A DNA stretch of 64,000 bases from Closterium sp. Naga37s-1 (GCA_947471745.1 CANJKZ010000398.1:124001-188000); one strand, 5' to 3'. Positions 21,143-31,441 are shown, counted from the first letter of the stretch. Numbers and translations are program-made. The notes: a model not told the origin generated them from the sequence alone.

Positions 21143-21961
21143 TGTTGGTGCAACCCTACGGTTTGCACTCGGCTTGTTGTCCGTGTGCGTGAATGTGTGT
21201 GTGTATGGAATGGTATGAGGGCATGGGATAATATATATTTCATGCTTATAATTGTGTGTGAATGTTGAGTCATGATGTCGAGTGTGTGTGTCGAGTCAAT
21301 AGCGAGTTATCGCTAGACGCGTGTTACGCGGTCGTTTGTGTCTCGCGCGCGGTTTCTATTTTGTCGTGCGCGGTTTCTATTTTGTCCTGTGTCGAACGTT
21401 CGGCGTGTCGCAGGTGTGTGCAGCAGACCCATCAAGAACTCAAGGATGAGTTTGTGATGAAGAGCCCGAGCCTTGGTGTCAAGCCTCAAGTGATTTCGAA
21501 GCTTGCCAAAAGGGTACACCTCAAGATATTGAAGATAGTTACATTACTTTGTGTAGTGTAACATTTCACTTGGTGTAGGCCCTAGTGAAGGGTAGTTTCG
21601 AGACCCTTCGTGGTTGGGGACAGTGTGGCACTGTTCCACATCACTGTACCTCGGCTCTTGGGGTTTGTAGGAGCTGGGAGTCATTCCCAACTCGTAACTC
21701 TTCCTATCTTGTGTTCTAAGACTATAGTGGCTGCCATAGTACTGTTCGTTCAAACCGACGCTGTGTCGTCAATTCTTTATCAAATCGTGCAATCTAAATT
21801 GCTAATTGTAGACGACGTGAAGACGCTCCAGATCCAATTTGAATCAAGTCATTTGCAGCTGTGAGCAGAACGCTATCAACGTTTGAAGCCGCTGTGCAGA
21901 AATCCGTCTGTGCTCTCTATCTTTCGTTTTAGGCACATTCAAGCCTATTGTGACTATAACA
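21143..21961 (+). repeat. 3' LTR of copia A
   Basis: 819 bp and almost identical to the 5' LTR (visible changes near 21481, 21707, 21769 and 21910). It is followed by the target duplication CAATA. Confidence 0.95.
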
Positions 21962-21966
21962 CAATA

Positions 21967-22380
21967 TGCTCTTGATGCTCACTAATGCTGCTCCTCGCAT
22001 ATGTGTTGCTGCAGGTAACTCGCCACGTACGCGTTCGTTGATGGAGTTAGTGGTGAATACCCCTGCCACCCAACTGCCTCCCAATTGCGCGGGAGGGAGG
22101 GGTCTGCCAGCAGCGCAACCAGCGGGCGCTTCTGACCAGCGCGACGCTGACCGTGCGGTCGAGTGTGGATGGGTTGGTCAGCACATGCCGCAGGATCTAG
22201 GGGCCGCCCATGACTGCATTCGTCAGCTGGAACGTGATAAGGCACGCAGGGAGAACCAGCTGCGAGACTACGAGGCCATGAGACGGTGGGCAAGGCAAGC
22301 TCCCCAAGATGGGGAGGCTGCAGCGAGTGAGCGTGGCCCGTATGCACCGCATGGTGCAGGAACTCCTGATGCTATGCATG
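21967..22380 (+). CDS. Unidentified exon-like open frame
   Basis: The open frame runs on the plus strand from before this point to 22529, but the last part is shared repeat X2, so only up to about 22380 is unique. It encodes a charged, helical-looking piece (for example LERDKARRENQLRDYEA) with no family I recognise. A CTGCAG/GTAACT context at about 22012-22020 could be a splice site. It may be a host exon or an extra open frame of a transposon. Confidence 0.25.
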
Positions 22381-22528
22381 CTGTCGTAAATCAGGTTCTC
22401 TTGCTGCAGACCTCCCTCTCTCGCCTTCCAGTGTGGTCCCCTTCACCTTGGTTCCTGCCTCCTCATCTCTTCAGAGCCCTTAGCTCCCTGTGCACTCCTC
22501 TGGTCATCTCTCCAGGCTGGTCCACTTG
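22381..22528 (-). repeat. 148-bp repeat X2, copy of the G integrase tail and 3' UTR
   Basis: Nearly identical to 22907-23054 in the same orientation. The copy at 22907-23054 contains the last codons and stop of the G integrase plus its 3' untranslated region. X2 lies on the outer side of the G 3' LTR, so the LTR is flanked by the same sequence on both sides. Confidence 0.85.
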
Positions 22529-22905
22529 AAAGTTCCCAGACGGGCCTTAGCTATCTACAGCTCTAGGGAACTGAAGCTCGTCTGGCTCTCTAGCTCAGCT
22601 ACTTCCACTGGTGGCTTGCGGGGTTGGCATCACTGGTTGCTTAGCTCAAGAAGTTCGCTAGGCCAAAGTTCTGCTTTATTGTGAGAACAAACGAGCAAGC
22701 AAGCTGTTCCACCCCCGCTTCTTGCCTAAGTATCTTCTGGTGGTTACCGTTGCTAACACCGTTGCTTTCGCTAGTCTTTGCCTTTCGCTTCTTCCCGCTC
22801 GATCAGTTTGGTTTCCCGACATCCTCCCTACTGTCTAACCTCATACAATTTGTTTGTCATGCATTTATATTGTCTCTATCTTATCTTGCAATTAAAAGCA
22901 TGACA
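22527..22905 (-). repeat. 3' LTR of gypsy G
   Basis: 379 bp, TGAAAGTTCCCAGACGG to GCATGACA on plus. About 96 percent like 31978-32357. It lies directly beyond the integrase 3' end and repeat X1. Confidence 0.8.
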
Positions 22906-22906
22906 A

Positions 22907-23054
22907 CTGTCATAAATCAGGTTCTCTTGCTGCAGCCCTCCCTCTCTTGCCTTCCAGTGTGGTCCCCTTCACCTTGGTTCTTGCCTCCTCATCTCTCCAG
23001 AGCCCTTAGCCCCCTATGCACTCCTCTGGTCATCTCTCCAGGCTGGTCCACTTG
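22907..23054 (-). repeat. 148-bp repeat X1 (integrase tail and 3' UTR of G)
   Basis: Overlaps the last eight codons of the integrase frame and its TGA stop at 23030, then runs to the LTR. It matches X2 (22381-22528). Confidence 0.85.
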
Positions 23055-24200
23055 CCCCCTCCTCGGCTGCTCACACTTGCTGCTCTGCCGATGGATCTCT
23101 TTCTCCCTGGCCTCCTGGTTACCTGTCCTCCCTCTCCTCCTACTTCATTCTCCCTCCTCCTTGGGTAGGCTCTGGCCACGTTGGTCCTGTGATCTTTCTT
23201 TTCCTGCCCCTTCTTACCCACCAGCACCACCACCCCGGACTCTTTTATTTCTTTGACCCTCCAGCGCTCCGTCCCCAGCCCTGTGTCCATCATGTCATGT
23301 TTCGCCTGCTTCAGGTATACCTCTTCCCCGGCATTCAGCTCCCTCTCCTTCTTCCCCGTGTCACCTTCTCTCCTCTTCCTGTACCTCTGTGCATCTCTCA
23401 GCTTTGCCATGTTTAAATTCTCTAGTGCTGCGGGCACTAGCTCTCGTAGGTACCGTGCCCTAGCTTCTGCTATCCCTACCCACTGTTCCTCTGTCCCTGT
23501 AGTCACCACTTCAGTCAGCAGCTTGGGCGCGTCCACTGGCAGCACAGGCACTCGGCCCAGCAGCAGAAAGTAGGGGGAGTAGTCCTTCAGTGCTGCCTGT
23601 TTACTGAAGCGGTACCCCGCGGCTACCCGTGGCAGCCTAGTATCCCATTCCCTCTTGAACCTCTCTCCGTAGGCCCTCAAGCCCCTTTTCACTGTCTGCA
23701 CGAATCTCTCTGTGAGCCCGTCACTCTGTGGATGATAGCGGGAGGTCCTCCTATGGGTGATTCCGCTCTGCTTCAGCAGCTTCTCGAACTCTCCCATGAA
23801 CTCTGTGCCTTGGTCCGTCAGAACCTCCCCACATGCCCCGAATCTTGTCAGTACTTGCTCCTCAAAGGCCTTTGCTATCCTGGCCGAGTTCTTTCTCGGC
23901 AGGGCCTTCACCTCCACCCATTTGCTTCCGTGTTCGATCATGATCAAGATATAACGCTTGCCCCTCCTGCTCATGGGCATCTCTCCTGCTAGGTCCAGCG
24001 ACCATCTAAATCCAATTCCTCTGATTGGCAGCGAGTGCAGCTCTTCTCTCCCCCTTTCTAACTCCGCCTTGTTCCTGCGGCACAGCTCACAGCTTGCCAC
24101 CCACTCTTTGATGTCGTGTCTCATTCCTGCCCACCACCATCCTGTCTCTACCAGCTGAGTTGTTTGAGGCTGCCGTAGTGGCCCATCTGCCTGTGCACTT
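23030..24200 (-). CDS. Gypsy G integrase
   Basis: Ty3-type integrase, about 390 residues. The HHCC zinc domain begins in the neighbouring frame (HRQMGHYG) and ends CELCRRNK. The catalytic triad is visible: Asp in WSLDLAGEM, Asp in LTDQGTEF, and Glu in YHPQSDGLTERF. A GPY-like C-terminal segment (ERWRVKEIKESG) follows. The protein ends in a basic tail rich in Arg and Gly and stops at 23030-23032. No chromodomain is seen. It is separated from RNase H by a one-base frameshift at about 24165 (three A where four would restore the frame). The integrase core itself has no stop. Confidence 0.9.
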
Positions 24201-25080
24201 TGGCTATGATCCCTTCTCTTTCTTCCTTCCTGGGCACTAGCTTCCATTCGTCCTTGGTGTTCTTCTGCAGCTGCTCCTGGTACCAGCGATAATGGGCTCC
24301 TCTCGCCCTGGCTCTCTTGCTCGCCGGCTCTCCTTCAGTGGTTTTTCCTTGCACCCACCCCATGACCTCTTTGTCCTCCCAAACGTCGTCAGCTCCCTTC
24401 TCCCGCCTCCTTCTTGCCCCTTCTCCGTCTATCTCTCCTGCCAGCGCCACTAGGCATGCAGTTGGGCTGCCTGGGGGTGGGTTCCTTGACAGCCCATCCA
24501 CGTGCTGCAGTGTTTTGCCCGGCCGATGCCTGATGCTAAAGTCGTACTCTTGGAGGCGCATCGCCCATCTTGCGTTCCTCCCTGTCAACGCCTGGTTCGT
24601 CATCAACCATGTGAGGGGCTGGTGGTCGGTCACTAGCATGAACGGTCTCCCTTTCAGGTACACTCTGAAATGAGTACTTGCCCATACCGCAGCTAGTCCC
24701 TCTCCCTCGTATGAACTGTAGTTAGCCTCAGCCGGGTTGCAGCTCCTGCTGGCGAAGGCTACTACCATCTCTTGCCCCTCTCTTTCTTGACACAGGATTG
24801 CCCGCATCCCCGAGCTGCTCCAGTCGGTGTAGAGCACAAAGGGGTCCTCCTTGCTGGGCAGGCTTAACACCGTGGCTGTCTTCACTGCCTTTAGCAGTGC
24901 ATCCATTTCCCCCTGCTCTGCCTCTCCCCATTGCCATGCCCGCTCTTCTTTAAGCAGTCGGTTGAGCACCGCTGCAGTCCGGCTGAAGTCGGGCACGAAT
25001 TTTCGGTAGTAGTTCAGAAATCCGAGCACTGCTCTCAGGGTACTCCTGTCCTTGGCGTAGGTACTCCTGTGCCTACGCGT
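24148..25080 (-). pseudogene. Gypsy G reverse transcriptase thumb and RNase H (RT core missing)
   Basis: The frame begins within the RT connection (LRAVLGFLNYYRKFVPDFS), the part that normally follows the RT palm. It continues into RNase H with the first catalytic Asp in FVLYTDWSSSG, Glu in the SSYEGEG region and the later Asp in LVTDHQPLTW. The fingers and palm, with the YxDD box, are absent. Upstream is not RT but the end of the methyltransferase frame, and the junction at about 25050-25085 contains two copies of an AGGAGTACC-like repeat. The element therefore cannot copy itself without RT from a relative. The frame stops by frameshift before integrase. Confidence 0.85.
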
Positions 25081-26205
25081 GAGAGCACCATGTAGGCCCA
25101 TCCTTCCCGTAACCTTTCCTCTTGCTGCTCCTCTATCTGCTCCAGCTGGCGTCTTTGCATCTGCACCTCCTCCTCCTCCAGGTACATTTCTCCTATCTCG
25201 ATCGCCCGCTCTATGTCCACCCTTTTTAGACGCATGCGTATGGTTTCTATTAACCAGCACATCGCGTTTAGGTCCATGGCTCTGCCCATCGCCGCCCTTC
25301 GCTGCTTCTCCGTCACCTGCGGATGTGCTGTCGCTCCCCACATATGGCCCATTGCCAGTTCTCTTTCTCCTGCCGTAGGCTCCTCCCATTTCTTACTCCT
25401 CACATCGTACACCATGCCGGGTCCGGGCTTGTCTTCCTCCATCACAAACCCGCGTGCCCCTGCATACGAGACTAGTGTGGGCAGAGCTTGCCTTGGCTTT
25501 CCGGGCGTGTTGCACTGATACTGTGAAGGGTGATCAGGGCAGGTCACTGGTGCTGCCAGGCGTCCTGGTCCCAGTATGTCACTTACCAACCTGGGCTCTG
25601 GCCTCTGCATCTGAGCCAGGGAGTGCCTCAGGCTTGCCTCTGATACCCCGTTCTGCCAGTATCTCCTGGGTCGGTGTGATCTGGATCCCAGCTGGGCTGC
25701 GTCTACTGCAACTCCCCTGCCCACCGCCTCCTCTATCTCCTCGAAGGCTCTCCTGACAGGTTCCCGGCGATCCTCTGCTAGGTCAACGTTTTCCAAGATA
25801 TAGAGCACCCCCCCTGCTTCTTTTGCAACATTTCCAGCACCCTATTCAGGTCCCTGAAGGAGGCTCCCCTGCCGTCTTCCATGCCCAGTCCATCTCCCGC
25901 TCTCAAGTATCCTTGGCATTCCCAGCCCGCGACTACTAAATCCACCTGCCCCCACTTTTCCAGCTGCTCTTCCGTAATGTCTCTCACGTCGTCCACCGTG
26001 GCCTCGTCCTCTGCAGGTATGGCGGTATCAACCAGTTGCTGCGGGTACTCCTCCAGCAGCCTCCTTGCATGGTGTCGAGCCATCCTTCTCACGGCAGGAT
26101 CTTTCTCCACGTGGATCCATTTGCGTACCCTGCGTCCCGCTTTCAGCGCCGCTGCCAGGCCTGTTCCGATGCCCCCATATAGCTCCACTATGCATAGCGA
26201 GCTCT
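25035..26205 (-). pseudogene. Cytosine-5 DNA methyltransferase domain (DNMT3/DRM-like) inside gypsy G
   Basis: About 370 codons in two frames. Motif I ELYGGIGTGL (S-adenosylmethionine binding) is at about 26160-26190; motif II HVEKD follows; then DVRDITEEQLEKWG and the motif IV region VVAGWECQG (about 25915-25940), where the catalytic Cys is kept but Pro is replaced by Glu. Motif VI is ILENVD (about 25790), motif VIII GSRSHRPRRYW (about 25680), and motifs IX-X EEPTAGERELAMG and GRAMDLNAMCWLI (about 25260-25390). This is the full C5-methyltransferase set without target-recognition extras, closest in feel to DNMT3/DRM enzymes. The frame changes once in a run of seven G at 25807-25813; one extra G, or a -1 slip, would join both halves. 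Upstream it shares the frame of protease and gag through several TGA codons. Confidence 0.88.
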
Positions 26206-26431
26206 CCAGGGCTCATATCCTCGTGATCCGCTCCCTCAGAGTAGGTGGGTCTTCCCCCTTTCTTATTCATTCCGTCCTGCGCTCGTACTCTACCGCATAC
26301 TGTTCCCAAGACCATGAGTCCAGCTCTCCCTTTAGGTCGGTGGCCTCAGCTCATCAGGCTTCCCTCGGCCCCTGTCTGATGAACTTTACAGGCAGAGTGC
26401 CGAATGCGCTCTCGGGATCCCAGTATTGTGC

Positions 26432-26842
26432 TCAGTAGAGGACCTTTTCCTGCCACGTGCATATGGTGGCTCCCACTCGGTACAGCAGGTCCATGCCGAC
26501 AAGTACGTCGTAATCTCCGACGGAGACACCCCATAGACCACTCTGATACAACACTCTTTCTCCGTTCCTAGGCGCAGAACTATCTCTATGGGTCTCTGCG
26601 TTCTCGGCATCCACTTCGCCCCCCCCCCCTTCTGCAGTCATGAGCAGTGGTCCTCTCTCTATGAGTCTGCCTGGTAAGTCTAGCTTCAGCTGCTTTGCCA
26701 AGCCCTTCCCTACCAGGACGTGGTGGGCTCCGGTGTCAATTATGGCCTGCCCCACTGGCAGGCCGCCCACCGTCATGCTCCCCTTTTCTGCTATCAGTAC
26801 CGAGGCTTGGCCCACCAACCGCTCGTTCGGATGCCTCCTCAT
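26432..26842 (-). pseudogene. Gypsy G aspartic protease
   Basis: A pepsin-like retroviral protease domain with the active site AIIDTGAHHVLVG and the downstream DLLYRVGATI region. It is in the same frame as gag, from which it is separated by a TGA at 26885-26887, and ends at a TGA at 26432-26434. The frame clearly continues as coding sequence past that TGA (QYWDPESAFGTLPVKF), so the stop is a mutation and not a real end. Confidence 0.85.
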
Positions 26843-26884
26843 TTCAGGGTTCCGGTGACCTTCCCTTGGGCTAATCCTTGGAGC

Positions 26885-27870
26885 TCACGAGCTTTCCGCT
26901 TCCGCCACTTGCGGCTGACTGGCCCTAGGCCTCAGGTTCAGGTCATCCCGCTCCCTAGGGAAGGCCATGCAGGAGTATTCCCTGATATACTCTTCTTCCT
27001 CCTCCTCTGCTCCCTCGATCTCCTCATATGCCAGCATGGCTCTTTCTTTGAGGTCAGGTTTGAGCGTCTTGGCCAGCTTCAGCTGCAGCTTCTGGATTTC
27101 GGCTTGTATGTCCTCTCTGCTGCCCGCCTCCTCGGTTCTCCTCCCGCCGTAGCACTCCTCCCTTTTGTGTCCCCGTCTTCCGCAGTTATCAGACGTCGGC
27201 GCCTTGGGGCATTCTAGCTTCAGATGATCCCCTTCTCCGCATTCGTGGCAATGGCGGCTGTCCACTCGCGTGAATGCCGTCTCTTCGGCCTCGGTTAACG
27301 CTGCCGCTGCCCAGGATGTCTTGGCTTTCCCTCGCGTTTCTCCATCTTCCATATCCACCATCCTCTGTGCATGCTCGGTCCGCTTGGCTAGCCCATACAC
27401 CTCTTTCAGTGTGATGTCAGCACCTACGCCATACACCGTGTTCCTGACTACGCCGCGTAGATCCTCGTCTAGGCCTCGAACGAATTTGCACACCAACACC
27501 CTCTCCTCTCTGCTTTCCAGATCCTCTGCCAGCTCCTTCAATCTGCAGTAGTACGCCAGTAGTGACTCGTTTTTCTTCCTGCGGAACTCGCGGAACTCCT
27601 CTACTTGTGCTTTCGTTTGCCCGAGAAATTCCTTCTTTAGTAGTTCCAGGAACCGCGTCGTGGGGTTCTTGATCTCCCCATTCTCCAGCTCCTCCAACAC
27701 TTCTTCGCGGACCAAGAAGTAGAATGTCTCTGCTTCTTCTGCTAGGGTCACCACCATCCTGCGGAAGAATTCCACGGGATCTTGCCCATCTCGCTCCCAA
27801 CAGTATCTCATCGTCTCCAGCAGCATTAGATAGTTCTTCAATGTCGGTCCTACCCCTGGAGTTCCAGTGA
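26885..27870 (-). pseudogene. Gypsy G gag with zinc knuckle
   Basis: A Ty3-type gag: the Retrotrans_gag-like segment LKKEFLGQTKAQVEEFREFRR (about 27600-27670) and downstream CHECGEGDHLKLEC, a good CX2CX4HX4C knuckle (about 27200-27250). A second knuckle, NCGRRGHKREEC, lacks its first Cys. The N-terminus is cut off by the nested copia element H near 27870. A plausible N-terminal piece (QWLHRYVGGDSPTP, QPKLEV) lies on the far side at about 31445-31600 on the minus strand. The frame ends at TGA 26885. Confidence 0.85.
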
Positions 27871-27989
27871 AGCGGCAGTGTCGGCAGAGAGAAGAGTGGG
27901 TGAATTGCTGAAGTCGCCGATGGTGACACAGAGAAGAGGGGAGATAGGGTGAACAGAGAAGAGTTCCTCAAACCGATCTTCAAGAAGAT

Positions 27990-29746
27990 TGGGGTCCTGA
28001 GAGGAAGATAGACGAGTGAAAAGAGCGGAGTGTTGAAAATTGGACATTGCGCGGGTCATGGAGCGAGTGAGGCGCGGAGAGGGTGGGGGAAGGGGAACAG
28101 AAGGAAGGGAAGCATCAGGAGGTGGCGATGGAGAGGGCATGGGGGCTGAAGAGGAAGAGGCAGGAGGAGAGTTGCCTCAGGTGACGGTGGAAGGAGGGGA
28201 GGAGGGGGCAGGTGGGAGAGGAGGAGCAGGGGCGGGGGGAAGGGGAGGTGGGGAGGGAGTAGCAGAGGGAGCAGCGGAGGGACGCGGATCAAAGTCAGAC
28301 CAATGGAGGGCAGGATTAGGAGGGGTGGGAGGGAGAGTGAGGAAGGGAGAGCGAGTCTCGTCAAAGATGACATCCTGGCTGCGAATGAGCTGCTGAGAGG
28401 AGGGAGCATAGAAAAGGCAGCGAGGACAATCAGAGTTGATGCCAATAAATGCACAGAGCTGCGTCTTAGGAGCGAGTTTCCCACCCTAACGTGCCCGATC
28501 AGCTGGATTGACGAGGACATGAGCGACACAGCCCCACACCCGAAGAGGGCGAGCAGAGGGCCGGCGGCCCGTCCAGAGCTGAAAGGGGGTAGTGGTGGGG
28601 CGAAGGGGATGAGGACGAAGGTTGGAAAGAAGAGTCGCGTGAACAAGAGCATAGCTCCAAAGAGAGCGGGGAGCGGAAGCATGGGTGAGGAGACATCGAG
28701 TGATCTGCATGAGAGTGCGATTGCGACGCTCGGCAACACCATTCTGTTTGACGAATGCCATGAGAGGAGCAGTAAGAGGAGAGAGAATGATTAAAGAACT
28801 CGCCACCACCGTCGGAGTGGAAACGCGCGACAGGACGCCCAAAGCGAAGGCGAGCCTGTTCAGCCCAACGAATGATGAAGGAAGGGGCGTCAGATTTGGC
28901 ACGAAGGGGATAGACAGTGGCAAAGCGAAAATGGTCATCAACGAGAAGGAGAAAGTAACGATGACCTTGTCGGGAGGCAATTGGGGAGGGACCCCAAAGG
29001 TCGATATGCACGAGATCAAGAGGCTGGGGGGAGGCAGAAGGAGAAGAAAGATGAGGAGACTGAGAAAGCTTGGCTTGAACACAAGGAGTGCATAGAGGGG
29101 CGGGAGAGGGAGGAGGGGGTGGGGGAGAGGAGGGAAGACAATGAAGCAGCTTCAAATGGACCATGCTGTGAAGGAGAGGGAAGTTTGGGTGGCCGAGACG
29201 ATGATGGAGAAGAAGGGTAGGTTGGGTGAGAGAGCGACAGTCGCAAGAGGAAATGGGTGGAGCGGAAGTAGGGGAAGTGTGATGCGCAGACGAGGGGAGA
29301 GAAACACGGAGGGTATAGAGACGAGAGGCAGGGGAAAGGGTGAAACGAGCGAGATGCCGGTCTTGGTAATGAAGATCACAATAGAGTTCACCTGCGGGGA
29401 AACTCGCTCGCACACCAAGGCATTGGAGGGCGGAGAGGGAGAGAAGGTTATGACGACAAGAGGGAACATAGAGGCCAGTGACTGCGCCAGAGGGGGAGGC
29501 AGGACAGGGAAGAGAGGAGGTGCCAGTGCATGTCAGGGTCATGGTCTCCCCAGCTCCATGAATAAAGAGAGGGCGGGGAAAGGAACGAAGAACACCGGCA
29601 TCACGAAAAACAGAGTCAGTAGCACCACTGTCGAGGACAAATTCCAAGGTGCGAGGGAGATACAGAGCAGCAACTGTAGAGCAGGGATATGGAGAGACAA
29701 TGCTAGTAGCAGAAGGAAGAAATGGCACGTTAAAGCGAGGGTCCAT
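27990..29746 (-). pseudogene. Copia H protease and integrase, truncated
   Basis: Protease VLDSGATDSVF near 29620, GAG-pre-integrase LLHHRLGHPNF and CTPCVQAKLS, integrase HIDLWGPSP, HSDGGGEFF and NGVAERRNRTL, then the GGKLAPKTQLCAFIG and SQDVIFDETRSPF region typical of the integrase tail, and a Pro-rich linker ending RLTRSMTRAM. A deletion with frameshift follows HGIRQT at about 28755, just before NGVAERR, and a TAG interrupts at 28486. No RT follows. Confidence 0.85.
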
Positions 29747-30106
29747 GAGAGGAGAAGCACCAAGATGCTAGCATAAGAAGGCATGGTCACACTGAGAGCA
29801 GAGGGAAAAGCATCAGCACAAGGAGCCGCGACGGAAAGCGATGGCGGGGCAGGGGACTGGCGACGCTGGTGAGACTGTAGAAACAAGACAGGAGGAGAGG
29901 TCCAAGTGGGAGAGAGGGGAGCGGATGACGCATAGGGTAGGGGAAGGAGGGGTAAAGGATGAGGGACAACAGTAGGAGAGAGAGGGCAGTACCGGCGAGG
30001 ACGAGAGGGAGTCGTAAGAATGGGCGCCATAGGAGGGGAAGGAGACGGAAACAGAGCAGTTGAGGGAAGAAATAAGAGGCGGAGGAATATGGCGAAGTAG
30101 TCTGCT

Positions 30107-30440
30107 GTGGAGAAGCTGAGGGGAGAAATAAGAGGAGGAGGAATAATCGGCGGAGTAGTCTGCTGCTGCGCCGCTGAGGGGAGAAATAAGAGGCGGAGGA
30201 AAATGGGCGGAGTAGTCTGCTGCTGCGCCGCTGAGGGGAGAAATAAGAGGCGGAGGAATATGGGCGGAGTAGTCTGCTGCTGTGCCGCTGAGGGGAGAAA
30301 TAAGAGGCGGAGGAATATGGGCGGAGTAGTCTGCTGCTACGCCGCTGAGGGGAGAAATAAGAGGAGGGATAGCGGCGGAGTAGTCTGCTGCTGCGCCGAT
30401 GAGGGGAGAAACAAGAGGAGGAGGGAAACAATTGAGAGAG
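30107..30440 (-). repeat. 57-bp tandem repeat in copia H leader, about 6 copies
   Basis: Units of 57 bp containing GGGGAGAAATAAGAGGCGGA. On minus they encode 19-residue repeats (SPLSGAAADYSAHIPPPLI). They sit where gag is expected, as in element B. Confidence 0.85.
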
Positions 30441-31191
30441 TTTGCAGTTGAGCAGTTGACGGGAGGATATTGAGGAGGAGGGAAGGTGTGGAAGAGCAAC
30501 AGGGACAAGATACAATCAGCTACCAGCTGCAGCAGATGAATAGAGGAAAGAGGTGGAGGAAGGGGTGAGATAGTGGAGAGGGAACGAGTGGGAGAGAGGA
30601 GAGGAGGAGGATGGCGAAGGGGCGGATTGTGGGAAGGGCAGGGCGCGCCACAAGTAGCTACGAGCTGCAACAGGTGAGGAGAGAAAATAGGAGGAGGAAG
30701 AGGTGAGGTAGTGGGGGGAAGCACAAAGGAGAGAGGAAAGGAGGAGGGTGAGGGAGGGGGGGCGGATTGAGGAAGGGCAGGGCGCGCCGCAAGGAAAGGC
30801 AGGCGCGCGCGCTGCTGGACGGTGCGAAGAGCGCGCGGCGGCGGGAGCGCAATGCACGCGCGACGGGATGGTGGGGGGGGGGGGGGGGGGGAGGGACGGC
30901 AGAACGCTCTTCTGGTGAAAATGGGCGCGCGACCACCAGAAACGTGAGGAGAAGGAGGCGCGACGAATAGGAAAGCGCGGGAGGGTGATACGGGCAGTAT
31001 GGCGGCGCGCTACGGACTGGATTAGGGAATGCGCGAGAGACAAAAAATGCGATTTCTAAGAGTGACGGGAAAGAAAAGAGATTAAAAAAAAAAAACGTCT
31101 AGCTAAGTAGGGCGAAAATGGCCTAAGGACCTGAGATCATCTAAGAAATACGAATAAGAATGAAACGCGTAGGACTACGCTCTGGATACCA

Positions 31192-31441
31192 TGTTAAGAT
31201 GTGAGGAGCCATGGATGTCGAGAGAGTTAGTAGGGTCGAAAAAATTGTACTAGAAGAAAGTGTCGAGAGACATTTGAAAGATAGGGTTGGGAAACCCCAA
31301 CTGAACCTAAGGCGTGTTCAATGCAGAGACAAACTGCAAAGTGAACCAAGATGAACCAGAAATGAAACTAAGTCTAAAAGTGGCCGAAATTTAATATAAG
31401 GCCAAAATGAAATGCAGAGCGAACACTAGCCTACTCCAACA
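31192..31441 (-). repeat. 5' LTR of copia H
   Basis: About 250 bp, minus strand TGTTGGAGTAGGC to CATCTTAACA, followed by the primer-binding site. No second copy is in the window, so the outer end is set only by the TG...CA rule. Confidence 0.6.

Larger units (their letters stand above)
15481..21961 (+). mobile_element. Copia LTR retrotransposon A, complete and young
   Basis: LTRs of 819 bp (15481-16299 and 21143-21961) differ at about four positions, under 1 percent. The duplication CAATA flanks the element at 15476-15480 and 21962-21966. The primer-binding site TGGTATCAGAGC is at 16302-16313, and the polypurine tract CCGAGGGGGAG at 21131-21140. It encodes a single gag-pol frame of Ty1/copia order with one frameshift. 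It is not closely related to elements B-E: its gag has a standard CCHC knuckle and its LTRs are six times longer. Confidence 0.96.
27865..31441 (-). mobile_element. Copia element H, truncated, nested in gypsy G
   Basis: The 5' LTR (31192-31441) and primer-binding site TGGTATCCAGAGC (31179-31191, minus) are present. They are followed by a repeat-rich leader and by protease, GAG-pre-integrase and integrase. RT, RNase H and the 3' LTR are missing; the sequence passes directly into G gag at about 27865-28060, so the exact left boundary is uncertain. Confidence 0.75.
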
